Shown: one piece after another, positions 28,907 to 38,078 of the stretch | Position numbering within the stretch: position 1 is the first letter of the stretch | How the letters are laid out: every line of letters starts with the position of its first letter | NCBI GenBank assembly: GCA_963933055.1 | Contig: CAWVSY010000015.1 | Span: 3,260 to 67,259 of the forward strand | Direction: 5' to 3' | Source of the DNA: Oleispira sp963933055 | Lineage (GTDB): Bacteria > Pseudomonadota > Gammaproteobacteria > Pseudomonadales > Oceanobacteraceae | DNA length: 64,000 bases | The notes under the pieces: generated by a model | Database searches by the model: none | The model's input: only the letters and a program-made list of their open reading frames with translations | Told to the model about the DNA's origin: nothing | Position numbers and translations under genes: made by a program

Positions 28907-29344
28907 TTACCCGACTACAGAATTAATCACCATGACTCTAGTGCCATCATTACCTTGCCTAAATCGTCTATAGAGCGTTAATAATGGCTGAGGTATTTCT
29001 GCTTTGGCCACGGTCACAAAACCCAAACGCTGGTACAGAGAAATGGCCAGTGGGGTAGGAAGAGTATAGATAGTAGAAGGGTGTTGCTGAAGGGCGTAGC
29101 GAATAAGATTATTGGCTACGCCTTGGCCTCGATGTTTTTCTGTCGTTAATACGCTGCGCAAAAATAAAAACGTATCATATTCTAATAGTCTTAAAGCAGC
29201 ACAGGTTTCGCCGTTACTATTAATTGCGACGTACATTGAATCTTGTGGTTTCGCTCTGGCCTTATCTTTATTAAGCTTATAAAACTGATTCAGCTGTTGG
29301 CAACTTGCCGCTATGTACTGCATAAGACCACTCAAAACTCTCAT
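28907..29344 (-). CDS. GNAT-family N-acetyltransferase
   Basis: The 145-residue protein has the acetyl-CoA loop in LTTEKHRGQGVANNLIRYAL (R-G-x-G-V-A form) and the later strand-helix LAISLYQRLGFVTV, both standard GNAT elements. The start is uncertain: the ATG at 29342-29344 and a GTG at 29366-29368 are both in frame and neither has a good ribosome site. The acceptor cannot be predicted. It follows the chemoreceptor gene on the same strand at a distance of 91 bases with no T-tailed terminator, so read-through from the MCP operon is possible. Confidence 0.82.
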   Translation of the reverse strand: MRVLSGLMQYIAASCQQLNQFYKLNKDKARAKPQDSMYVAINSNGETCAALRLLEYDTFLFLRSVLTTEKHRGQGVANNLIRYALQQHPSTIYTLPTPLAISLYQRLGFVTVAKAEIPQPLLTLYRRFRQGNDGTRVMVINSVVG

Positions 29345-29435
29345 GATAACAATCTTGTAATAACTCACAATAAATCTGCAATAAATAATGTGAGTTATTC
29401 AACAAGTTTGTTGATGGCGAGTCAGCACTTGTGCT

Positions 29436-31562
29436 TTAGGTATGCAGTTTTCCTAACTGTTGATCCAGAGAATCGACTTGCTTAATCAAATGCTGATTAC
29501 TTTCTTCAGACTGCTGGGATAATTCGGCTAATGTATCGGCGGCATCTCCGATAATCGTTAGGTTTTTATTAATCTCTTCTGCAACTTGGCTTTGTTCCTC
29601 TGCGGCGGCGGCAACCTGATCAGCATTGTCGTTAATAGAATCGGTGGTTGCGACCACTTCATTCAGTGAAGTAAAGGCTAAATTCGTCTGTTCAACACTT
29701 TCTGCGGCTTTGCTGCTGCTATTATCAATGATTCCAACAGCCTTAGTGACTTCTTGCTGTAAGCTTTGAATCATAGAGTTAATTTCATCGGTTGAATTTT
29801 GCGTTTTTGAGGCAAGCGTACGCACCTCATCTGCAACGACGGCAAACCCTCGGCCTTGTTCACCGGCTCTAGCCGCTTCGATCGCGGCGTTCAACGCGAG
29901 TAAGTTGGTTTGCTCGGCAATGGCTTTAATAACATCGATAATCCGTGTGATTTCCTCGCTGCGAGCGGCAACTTGAGTAATCGACTCACTAGCATTGCCC
30001 ATATCTGTCGATAAGTTTTTGACCCCCTGTACCGCTATGGATAATGCGGATTGTGATCTTTGAATGATCTCTTGGGATTTTTTAGCGTCGTCGGCGGTGG
30101 ATTGAGCGAGGCGTGCTACTTCGTGTGAGGTTGCAGACATCTCATTCGTGGCGGTAACAACACTGGATATCTCCATTTGTTGCTGGCTAGTTTGGTGATT
30201 GGTATTGCGGCTAATTTTGTCGCTGGTGGCCGATGATTCGCGTACTTCATTACTGACATTCTTCAGTTCGTTAATCATATCTCGCAGTTTCTGCAAGAAC
30301 AGGTTAAAACCAGCGCCTAGGGCAATCAGTTCCGCGTGAGTATTGAGTTTTAGCTGCTGCGTTAAATCACCATCAGCACTTGCAAGATTATCGATTCTAT
30401 TACGCAGCTCATAAAGAGGTTGAACGATGGATTTTATAATCCAAGCCATGATTAGACTCGCTAATACAGTTACTACCAGAGCCAATAATACTTGTTGAGT
30501 ATTAATACTGGCGAAGCTGTCTTCGAGTTCGCTGACAAGGGCTTTAGCTCGTGCTAAAGCAATATCTTTTGGCAATTCAATAATGAATTTCCAATGATTA
30601 TTGGATGCACTTATATCGATACTTTTGCTGATGACAAAATCACTGTCTGTTTCTAATAAGTTATTATCATCGGATAGCGCTAAGTAGGAACTGGCACGCT
30701 CAGGCAGTATTTCTTTGAGTGGTCTTGATGTTTTGGCGCTGTAATGACTGCTGCCTACAATTAGGCCTTTTTCGCTTAATAGCGTTACTTTTGCGGCACC
30801 TGAAAAAAGTGATTGGCTTAATTTTTCTGTTAATTTTTGGAAATTGGGCAAATTCACATCGACCCCAACCACACCTCTAAATTGATTATTAACCAATACT
30901 GGCACGATTAGACTGGTCATTAACTCTTGATAGCCTTCTTCAATTTCGTCTAAATATGGTTCCATTGCGCAAGGCTTTTTAGTCTCTTTCGAGCATAAAA
31001 ACCATTCTGCTTCACGGATGCCAAATTCATTAAGGTTATCTAAGTATTTCTCTTGAGCGTTTTCGACACGATATTGGACCAGATTTTTATCTCGGTCTCG
31101 CACCCAATAAATTTCTAATGAACCTGATTTCATCGCATTATAAGCTGCATCACTGTCTTGATAGGCAATGTCATTATTATCGTATCCGTTGGCTTCAAAC
31201 TGAGTATATATCGAGCTTATGCGTGGGTTAGCCGCCAGTTGCGCCTTGAGTAACATGTTTATTTGGCCTCGACTAAGAGATACCTGCTCTGAATTGATGC
31301 TGTATTCAAGACTAGAGGCTACTCCTAAAGGGGTTTGGTAGGCCGAATTAATATAGGCTGCGACTTTGGCGCCATAGCCTGCAGATTCTGCTTTTAGTTG
31401 CTCATAGACAGCGTCTTTCAAATCAGATTTTGTACGTTGGCTAAGTGCTTCACCAGAATTGCTTAATGCTCGATTAACATTAATGCTCAAAACCAGCGCC
31501 ATTGCTAAAAGCATGATTAGGCTTGCGACCATTAATTTAATGCGAAGAGAAGAAGATTTCAT
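29436..31562 (-). CDS. Methyl-accepting chemotaxis protein with Cache-type sensor
   Basis: The 708-residue transmembrane chemoreceptor has an N-terminal membrane helix (residues about 6-28). A periplasmic double-Cache-like sensor occupies about 40-345 (it includes WYLC-like aromatic and VIVPVLVNNQFRGVVGVDVN strands). The second membrane helix reads LLALVVTVLASLIMAWII and a HAMP domain follows. The long coiled-coil signalling hairpin has the invariant tip EQTNLLALNAAIEAARAGE. I take the ATG at 31560-31562 after AGGA over the start at 31610. The ligand is unknown; Cache sensors often bind amino acids, amines or carboxylates. It is 60 bases downstream of the HEAT-repeat gene and on the same strand, so the two may be co-transcribed. 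Confidence 0.93.
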   Translation of the reverse strand: MKSSSLRIKLMVASLIMLLAMALVLSINVNRALSNSGEALSQRTKSDLKDAVYEQLKAESAGYGAKVAAYINSAYQTPLGVASSLEYSINSEQVSLSRGQINMLLKAQLAANPRISSIYTQFEANGYDNNDIAYQDSDAAYNAMKSGSLEIYWVRDRDKNLVQYRVENAQEKYLDNLNEFGIREAEWFLCSKETKKPCAMEPYLDEIEEGYQELMTSLIVPVLVNNQFRGVVGVDVNLPNFQKLTEKLSQSLFSGAAKVTLLSEKGLIVGSSHYSAKTSRPLKEILPERASSYLALSDDNNLLETDSDFVISKSIDISASNNHWKFIIELPKDIALARAKALVSELEDSFASINTQQVLLALVVTVLASLIMAWIIKSIVQPLYELRNRIDNLASADGDLTQQLKLNTHAELIALGAGFNLFLQKLRDMINELKNVSNEVRESSATSDKISRNTNHQTSQQQMEISSVVTATNEMSATSHEVARLAQSTADDAKKSQEIIQRSQSALSIAVQGVKNLSTDMGNASESITQVAARSEEITRIIDVIKAIAEQTNLLALNAAIEAARAGEQGRGFAVVADEVRTLASKTQNSTDEINSMIQSLQQEVTKAVGIIDNSSSKAAESVEQTNLAFTSLNEVVATTDSINDNADQVAAAAEEQSQVAEEINKNLTIIGDAADTLAELSQQSEESNQHLIKQVDSLDQQLGKLHT

Positions 31563-31622
31563 GTGGGTCCTACTAAGACTAAATGTGTATTTAATCAAGT
31601 ATAGTCGCATCTAATGAATCCG

Positions 31623-33299
31623 CTATTTAACCAGCTGATGAATTACCTTGGCGATATCGACATGCGAATAATGAGCAATCTCTCGTAGTCTGTCTTTTTG
31701 CTGGTTGCTTAAACTTGATGAATCTAAATTAGTGAGAATGGCATAATTTACTAAATCGGAGGGTTCATTGGATAAATGCAGCAGCAGGTCATCATTGTAA
31801 TCAGGGTTTCTAGCCAGAATGCTGGCCGCGGCGTAACGCTCTTTATTATTGCTTGAGCTAAGTTTCGCTGCAATTTGTGCATTTAAGTCACTCAGCTTCG
31901 CATTACCCGCGGCGAGAATCGCGGAAGAAGCATTATCTCCCGCGATGGCTTTACTGAGTGACGATACTAATTGATTTTGAAGCCTGGCTGAATCTTGCCC
32001 TTGGTTTTTTAATTGCTGTAATGTTGAGCCTAAGTTAATGAGAGCATTATTTCGCACATTATTGCTTTCATTAGCATCTTCCGCCAAGTTAGCCAGCATT
32101 TGAAAACCTTGTTCAGAGACTTTGCCATTACCTGATAGCGCGACCATTAAACGAACTTTTTGTAAATCACTATCGATATCGTTATGGTTACTTTTTGATA
32201 AATTTAATAATGTTTCTATAAGGTAATCTTCGACATTGTCATGGGCACTTAAGCTTAATGAAAATGCTAGCGCTCGTTTGCTTGTATCGCCGATTTCATC
32301 ACTGAGAATTTTTTCTGCTAAGTCGTTTGAATCGATGTGGTCAATTAAATAGTCAGCCGCTTTGATTAACTTTGCACTGTTTTTACTTTCGGAAAAATCT
32401 GCCAAAATTGACCAAAGCTCAGCCTCATTTTTAATGACTTTTTCGAATGCCGAAGAAGAAACCGATTTAATATTCCAAGTATTGTGTGTATTTGAAAACG
32501 GATGTATGTCGACGTGAGTCAAATCGACATACGGCGCTATTTTCTCAGCGGTAATTGTGAAATTGATTGATCCACGATAACCGGCAGCGGAAATACCTTT
32601 GTATTCTTTTGAATACAGAGAGCTTGGCATGCAATCATTATCAAGTACCACATGCCAGCTATTACTGCCGTTATAGTTATTGCTGCTATGGTGCAGGCTG
32701 GAAGCCAGCTGATTGATATTAGCCGTCGTAATGCTCGCCTTACGGTTAACAATATTATTTGCATGGTGATAGGTATATGTCCTTTGCAGAGAGTCATACG
32801 CAAAGTGATATTTGTTGCCTTGATTTCCTATTGAAAGGGCTTTTAAGAGTTGCGCAAGAATTTTCATAGGGTGCTTTTCGGTAAGTCCTAAGTCATTAAA
32901 TGCGGTAAATACGGCAAAAGGTTGTGATTCAACGCGACTCAGGTAATAAACATTTTTGATGTCGATATTGCCTTGCCCTTCGTTAATCAAAATGTCGCTA
33001 GCGATGCCTTTAATAATGGCATCGTTAGCTTGAGTAAGCTGGGTATTGAAATTCAATGTTGATTGATAAACCGTTTTATCATTTAAAATGGATTCAATAT
33101 TCACTTCAACCCGGTAAGCATAATTAAAGGCGGCTTGGTTCGTGCAACTAAAAGTTTTTGCAGGTTTATTATTGAGGTCCGCGTGATTGACAAAATCTGG
33201 TGGTGCCGTAGGCAGCGATTGAATGTATAAATATAAAATTCCTGCGCTTATTAATATCAGCAAAAGAAAAAACAGGGATAAGCGTTTAATAATTTTCAT
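31623..33299 (-). CDS. Membrane-anchored protein with beta-rich domain followed by HEAT-like repeats
   Basis: I do not recognise a named family. The 558-residue protein has one N-terminal membrane segment (LSLFFLLLILISAGILYLYI), so the rest is probably periplasmic. Residues about 45-270 look beta-rich, with two cysteines (TFSCTNQ and DNDCMPS) that could pair. Residues about 280-558 are helical and repetitive, rich in AA/LA motifs like HEAT repeats (AAKLSSSNNKERYAAASILA). A beta barrel followed by a helical superhelix resembles the N-terminal part of vitellogenin/MTP lipid-transfer proteins, but that is a structural guess. The ATG at 33297-33299 has a weak ribosome site. It lies 114 bases after the cysteine-repeat gene and 60 bases before the chemoreceptor gene. 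Confidence 0.7.
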   Translation of the reverse strand: MKIIKRLSLFFLLLILISAGILYLYIQSLPTAPPDFVNHADLNNKPAKTFSCTNQAAFNYAYRVEVNIESILNDKTVYQSTLNFNTQLTQANDAIIKGIASDILINEGQGNIDIKNVYYLSRVESQPFAVFTAFNDLGLTEKHPMKILAQLLKALSIGNQGNKYHFAYDSLQRTYTYHHANNIVNRKASITTANINQLASSLHHSSNNYNGSNSWHVVLDNDCMPSSLYSKEYKGISAAGYRGSINFTITAEKIAPYVDLTHVDIHPFSNTHNTWNIKSVSSSAFEKVIKNEAELWSILADFSESKNSAKLIKAADYLIDHIDSNDLAEKILSDEIGDTSKRALAFSLSLSAHDNVEDYLIETLLNLSKSNHNDIDSDLQKVRLMVALSGNGKVSEQGFQMLANLAEDANESNNVRNNALINLGSTLQQLKNQGQDSARLQNQLVSSLSKAIAGDNASSAILAAGNAKLSDLNAQIAAKLSSSNNKERYAAASILARNPDYNDDLLLHLSNEPSDLVNYAILTNLDSSSLSNQQKDRLREIAHYSHVDIAKVIHQLVK

Positions 33300-33413
33300 G
33301 AATTTTATTATAAGAACCGTTGAGATCACTAAAACATGTTTAGCCGTAGCTGACCGTATTTTAGTGATCGTATTTTAGTAATGTATTGATTGATATTATT
33401 GAATGCTTAGATA

Positions 33414-34979
33414 TCACTCCATGCTAATGGGGGTCGATTCAGTTGTGGAGAAATTTATTGAGTGATGGCGAGTGCCTTGCCAATGTATATCTGCTTCGTC
33501 ACCAAACGCATTCACATCAAAACCAAGCACTTTGAGAAATGTATTTACAAAGCCTCGACCGGCTTCGATATTGGTTTGTAATGATTCGTTTTTGTAAACT
33601 TCACTCACTCCAGCTACGGTATGAATGCCTTCCTCTAAAGAATAAGGCATTATCAGTTCCATCACCCATAATTTAAACTCTGCCCCAACTTGCAGTAAAT
33701 CAGGAATGAAACTTAAAAAACTGGTGATGCGAATATAGGCTTGCGATGACAACCAAAAATCCATTGATGGCGTCACCTTTAGATGGGTTGCATTCGCATG
33801 CTGGCGACCATTGATAATCACCGGTGGCTGAGTGCGATCAACGATTGAGCTAAGGGTTGTATCGGTGCCTAATGTTGTACCAACGGTGCCATAAATACGA
33901 AAAGGAATAAGCTCGTATAAAGATACCTGCATAATGCCAACATCTACGCCACTCAAACTGTGCAGTGCCGTATCAAACATGCGTGTACTCGCTTGAACGG
34001 TGATGCTGGGCTTAAAGTTAAGCGAAGCTTTGGCAATAGTGCCATCATCTTCACAGTGAGTCGCCGCTGAAAAATCGAATAATACGGTTTGTGATAATGA
34101 CGGAATAAACCAAGCACTATTAGTCTCCTGTGCGATGCTATCGGAGACAGCGCCAACAATGCCATCGCCTGCTGCATTCACAATACTGCCTCCGATGTTG
34201 ATAGGATCAGGAATGGGTAAGCCGAATGCTCCGTCAATGGCATCTAACCCACAAATAATTGGGGTAAAAGACATATCCGTTTTTAATTTGGGTACTTGAT
34301 GGTCACCAATAATGATTCCGCCTTGGCTGGACGTGGCCATCGCTGCAGCTTGTTGAGACTGCGCTTGATCAAGAATTTGGTGTTGGTCGGCCACTCCACC
34401 AAATTGACCAAAACACAGTGGCCCAACTCCCGTAAAGGTTTCAGCACAAGGCTGATAGCATAAGCCTGCTTCATTTTGCATATCGGCTTCACAGCGCATG
34501 CCAACCCTTGGCTGAACCCAAGACTGTTTGGTTATGGTTTGAGGTAACCAGCCCCACTGAGTACAAAATGCCCCACCATTTAAATAGCCTTCGGGGCATT
34601 GTTGCCAGCAAACCCCAGCGACCGAGTCAAATCCAGCGGGGCAGTCTTGTGCACACATACCAGCGCTTGCACTATAGCCTGTGCTGCAACTGCTGGGTAA
34701 ATGACCGATCCCTCGGCTATAACTCCATTCTTCAAAAGGCGCTGTGACATCGGTAATGGTTGTGCTTATTGTGTTTTCGATGGTATCAAGAATATTGGCA
34801 GTTAAGGATAAGAATTTATTACCTTCTGACTCACCGCTGATGGCTTGAACAGTGATGGGATTGATGGCACCTGAAGCGACATCTCCAGGCAATGAAGCAC
34901 GGCCTGTATTGGCCCAAGTGGCATGACTCGCCATGATTATCAAAAAGATAAATCCTACTTTAATACGGTTGAACATCAT
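33414..34979 (-). CDS. Secreted cysteine-repeat protein, unknown
   Basis: The 521-residue exported protein has a signal peptide (VGFIFLIIMASHATWA). Residues about 90-185 hold ten cysteines with strict spacing. Six follow C-x10-C-x3-C-x10-C-x3-C-x10-C, and four more follow C-x10-C-x3-C-x10-C. Each module has a form like CPAGFDSVAGVC. After a glutamine/alanine linker (DQAQSQQAAAMA) comes a beta-rich C-terminal half with three further cysteines or fewer, and repeated hydrophobic strands. The ATG at 34977-34979 follows AAGGAT at good spacing. It is probably the first gene of a minus-strand block with the HEAT-repeat gene and the chemoreceptor. I know no function for it. Confidence 0.75.
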   Translation of the reverse strand: MMFNRIKVGFIFLIIMASHATWANTGRASLPGDVASGAINPITVQAISGESEGNKFLSLTANILDTIENTISTTITDVTAPFEEWSYSRGIGHLPSSCSTGYSASAGMCAQDCPAGFDSVAGVCWQQCPEGYLNGGAFCTQWGWLPQTITKQSWVQPRVGMRCEADMQNEAGLCYQPCAETFTGVGPLCFGQFGGVADQHQILDQAQSQQAAAMATSSQGGIIIGDHQVPKLKTDMSFTPIICGLDAIDGAFGLPIPDPINIGGSIVNAAGDGIVGAVSDSIAQETNSAWFIPSLSQTVLFDFSAATHCEDDGTIAKASLNFKPSITVQASTRMFDTALHSLSGVDVGIMQVSLYELIPFRIYGTVGTTLGTDTTLSSIVDRTQPPVIINGRQHANATHLKVTPSMDFWLSSQAYIRITSFLSFIPDLLQVGAEFKLWVMELIMPYSLEEGIHTVAGVSEVYKNESLQTNIEAGRGFVNTFLKVLGFDVNAFGDEADIHWQGTRHHSINFSTTESTPISME

Positions 34980-35426
34980 GTAATTATCCTTTGCGTATTT
35001 CATTGAAACATCGCTGTTTTATTGGACGACTCTTCAAAAGCGTTGCTCTTTGGCAACTACTTTTGCTGACGGTAGGTCGCTCTTATTAATGTGAATGTTC
35101 AATATGACCGTCCGTACAGAATGGCGGGATTAATTGGAACAAACGTATCACTAAGATAGTTACACTTTATTACAAAATGGCATAAATGCTACGACACTCT
35201 GAGCCAAGCTTTGCTTTATGCATGATTTAGAGGGCTTATATCGGTGCAGTACTTTTTTAGTATCGAGGCTAGCTCATGTAAAAAGGGCAATTAATGGCGA
35301 TTGAACATGAAATTGATTCATATCAAATATTAAAAGCTTGAAAAATAATAATTCATCTCCATTTCTAATGCAGAACAAAGAATTTATTTCTATTCTTCTT
35401 GTAATCGTTATTTAGGAGTCACCTTG
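34980..35426. other. Divergent control region between the cysteine-repeat gene and clpB
   Basis: This 447-base gap has no credible open frame. It contains the sigma-32 promoter of clpB near its right end, the AAGGAT ribosome site of the minus-strand gene at its left end, and a small hairpin-like GTTGC/GCAAC repeat near 35041-35060. Nothing else stands out. Confidence 0.6.
35337..35364 (+). promoter_or_regulatory. Heat-shock (sigma-32/RpoH) promoter of clpB
   Basis: CTTGAAA (35337-35343), a 13-base spacer, then CTCCATTT (35357-35364), one base off the CCCCATTT consensus. It lies 63 bases upstream of the clpB start. ClpB is a known member of the RpoH regulon, so sequence and context agree. Confidence 0.85.
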
Positions 35427-38033
35427 ATGAGAATGGATCGATTAACTACCAGTCTACAAAATGCCTTAAGTGAAGCGCAAAGCATTGCTTTGGGTAATGA
35501 CCACAATCAAATTGATAGCGTGCATTTATTGCTTGCGCTATTACAGCAAACGAACAGTTCAGTGCGTACTTTGTTGCGTAAAGCGGGTATTCAAGTGCCA
35601 GGCTTTGAACAAGAACTGAATACCATATTATCCGACCAACCTAAGGTCGCGAGTCCAGATGGCAATATACAAATAGCGCCAGAGCTAGGGCGTTTATTGA
35701 ACCTTATTGATAAAGAAGCGCAAAAACGCGGAGATCAGTTTGTTTCCAGTGAATTGTTTATCGTTGTTGCATTAGAAGAACGCGGTGCGGTTGGTAAATT
35801 ATTAAAGCAGCAAGGTCTTGATAAAAAGACGTTAGATAAAGCCATTGATGAGATCCGTGGAGGAGAGCAAGTGAACGACGCTAATGCAGAAGATAATCGC
35901 CAGTCATTAGATAAATACTGTATTGATTTAACCGAGCGGGCTGAGCAAAACAAGCTTGATCCGGTGATTGGACGTGACGATGAAATTCGCCGTACCATTC
36001 AGGTATTACAGCGTCGCACAAAAAATAATCCGGTATTAATCGGCGCACCTGGTGTGGGTAAAACTGCGGTTGTTGAGGGGTTAGCGCAGCGTATTATTAA
36101 TGGCGAAGTGCCAGAAGGTTTGAAGAATAAACGCATTCTTTCTTTGGACATGGGCGCGTTGATTGCGGGGGCAAAATTTCGCGGTGAATTTGAAGAGCGT
36201 TTGAAGTCTGTATTAAAAGATGTAGCCAAAGATGAAGGTCAAATCATTCTTTTCATCGATGAACTTCATACCATGGTAGGTGCAGGTAAAGGTGATGGTG
36301 CCATGGACGCAGGGAATATGTTAAAGCCTGCGTTAGCCCGTGGTGAACTTCATTGTGTTGGCGCGACGACGTTAGATGAATATCGTGAATTTATTGAAAA
36401 AGATGCTGCGTTAGAGCGTCGTTTCCAAAAAATCATAGTGGATGAGCCTAACGAGGAAGATACCGTTGCGATATTGCGTGGTTTAAAAGAACGCTACGAA
36501 GTGCATCACGGCGTGCAAATTACAGACAGTGCAATTATCGCGGCCGCTAAGCTGTCGACACGTTATATTCCAGATCGCCAGTTGCCGGATAAAGCGATTG
36601 ATTTAATCGATGAAGCGGCGTCTGTTATTCGTATGGAAATTGATTCTAAACCGCAAGAGATGGATAAGCTTGAGCGGCGTTTGATTCAATTAAAAATGGA
36701 GCGTGAAGCGCTGCGCAAAGAAACAGATGATGCTTCGCAAAAGCGCTTGAGTGATCTAAACGAAGAAATTAATAAGGCGGGTCGTGCTTATTTAGAGTTG
36801 GAAGAGGTCTGGAAGCATGAAAAAGCTTTATTAGAAGGGGCTTCTGAAATTAAAGAAGCGCTAGAGACAGAGAAAGCCAATTTAGAAGCGGCTCGTCGTG
36901 CAGGTGATTTACAAAGAATGTCTGAATTGCAGTATGGCATTATCCCAGAGTTAGAGAAAAAGCTAAGCTCGGCGGATGAAGCGGAAGCGCAAGGTGGCCA
37001 TGAATTTAAATTGCTGCGTAATAAAGTAACCGAAGAAGAAATTGCAGAAGTTGTTTCGAGGTGGACAGGGGTTCCTGTTACTAAGATGCTGGAAGGCGAG
37101 CGTGAAAAATTATTGCGCATGGAAGAAGAGTTACACCATCAAGTCGTCGGTCAAGAGCAGGCGATTGCTGCAGTCTCTAATGCCGTACGTCGTTCTCGTG
37201 CAGGGTTAAGTGATCCGAATCGCCCTAATGGTTCGTTCCTATTTTTAGGCCCAACGGGGGTCGGTAAAACAGAGCTGTGTAAAGCGTTAGCTAACTTTTT
37301 ATTCGACAGTGACGATGCCATGATCCGCATTGATATGTCGGAGTACATGGAGAAACATTCGGTTGCACGTTTAATAGGTGCGCCTCCAGGCTATGTGGGT
37401 TATGAAGAAGGTGGTCATTTAACCGAGGCTGTACGTCGCAAACCGTATTCCGTTATTTTGTTAGATGAAGTCGAGAAAGCGCACCCTGATGTTTTCAATA
37501 TTTTGTTACAAGTATTGGATGATGGGCAGCTAACCGATGGCCAAGGCCGCCGTGTTGATTTTAAAAATACAGTATTGGTAATGACTTCAAACCTTGGTTC
37601 GGATGTTATTCAAACCATGGCATTAGGCGCCGATAGCAGTGATCTCGATAAGAACTACGATGCGATGCGTGAGGCGGTAATGGAAATTGTAGGGTCGCAT
37701 TTCCGACCTGAATTTATTAACCGTATTGATGAATCAGTGGTTTTTCATCCATTACTTAAAGATCAAATTGCGGGTATTGCCGATATTCAATTAGAGCAGC
37801 TGTCGAAACGTTTAGCGGAGCGGGAGCTATCTTTGGTCTTAACGGCTGAAGCGAAGACTAAGTTAGTTGAGCTAGGTTACGACCCCGTATTTGGTGCTCG
37901 TCCTCTGAAACGCGCCATTCAGCAGTGGATTGAAAACCCTCTTGCGCAAGCCATTTTGGCTGGAGAGTTTATTTCTGGGGATAAAATTGTTGCTGGCGTA
38001 AAAGACGATCAATTCTCATTTTATACTGAATAG
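35427..38033 (+). CDS. clpB: ClpB disaggregase chaperone
   Basis: ClpB is a hexameric AAA+ machine that, with DnaK, pulls proteins out of aggregates after heat stress. The 868-residue protein has the N-terminal Clp repeat domain (1-145). The first AAA+ module has Walker A GAPGVGKTAVVEG and Walker B ILFIDELHTM. The long coiled-coil middle domain (about 400-520) separates ClpB from ClpA/ClpC. The second AAA+ module has GPTGVGKTELCKA and VILLDEVEKAHPDV. The ATG at 35427 lies eight bases after AGGAG; the next ATG (35433) is also possible. A sigma-32 promoter precedes it, and a hairpin lies just after its stop. Confidence 0.98.
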   Translation: MRMDRLTTSLQNALSEAQSIALGNDHNQIDSVHLLLALLQQTNSSVRTLLRKAGIQVPGFEQELNTILSDQPKVASPDGNIQIAPELGRLLNLIDKEAQKRGDQFVSSELFIVVALEERGAVGKLLKQQGLDKKTLDKAIDEIRGGEQVNDANAEDNRQSLDKYCIDLTERAEQNKLDPVIGRDDEIRRTIQVLQRRTKNNPVLIGAPGVGKTAVVEGLAQRIINGEVPEGLKNKRILSLDMGALIAGAKFRGEFEERLKSVLKDVAKDEGQIILFIDELHTMVGAGKGDGAMDAGNMLKPALARGELHCVGATTLDEYREFIEKDAALERRFQKIIVDEPNEEDTVAILRGLKERYEVHHGVQITDSAIIAAAKLSTRYIPDRQLPDKAIDLIDEAASVIRMEIDSKPQEMDKLERRLIQLKMEREALRKETDDASQKRLSDLNEEINKAGRAYLELEEVWKHEKALLEGASEIKEALETEKANLEAARRAGDLQRMSELQYGIIPELEKKLSSADEAEAQGGHEFKLLRNKVTEEEIAEVVSRWTGVPVTKMLEGEREKLLRMEEELHHQVVGQEQAIAAVSNAVRRSRAGLSDPNRPNGSFLFLGPTGVGKTELCKALANFLFDSDDAMIRIDMSEYMEKHSVARLIGAPPGYVGYEEGGHLTEAVRRKPYSVILLDEVEKAHPDVFNILLQVLDDGQLTDGQGRRVDFKNTVLVMTSNLGSDVIQTMALGADSSDLDKNYDAMREAVMEIVGSHFRPEFINRIDESVVFHPLLKDQIAGIADIQLEQLSKRLAERELSLVLTAEAKTKLVELGYDPVFGARPLKRAIQQWIENPLAQAILAGEFISGDKIVAGVKDDQFSFYTE

Positions 38034-38047
38034 CTTTTTCTGTAATG

Positions 38048-38074
38048 ACGCCATTCTATTTAATAGAATGGCGT
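38048..38074. terminator. Hairpin at the clpB / response-regulator convergence
   Basis: A perfect 11-bp stem (38048-38058 with 38064-38074) and a 5-base loop lie 14 bases after the clpB stop and 4 bases before the end of the convergent gene. It lacks a clear T-run on either strand, so its efficiency as a terminator is uncertain. Confidence 0.55.
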
Positions 38075-38078
38075 GCCA

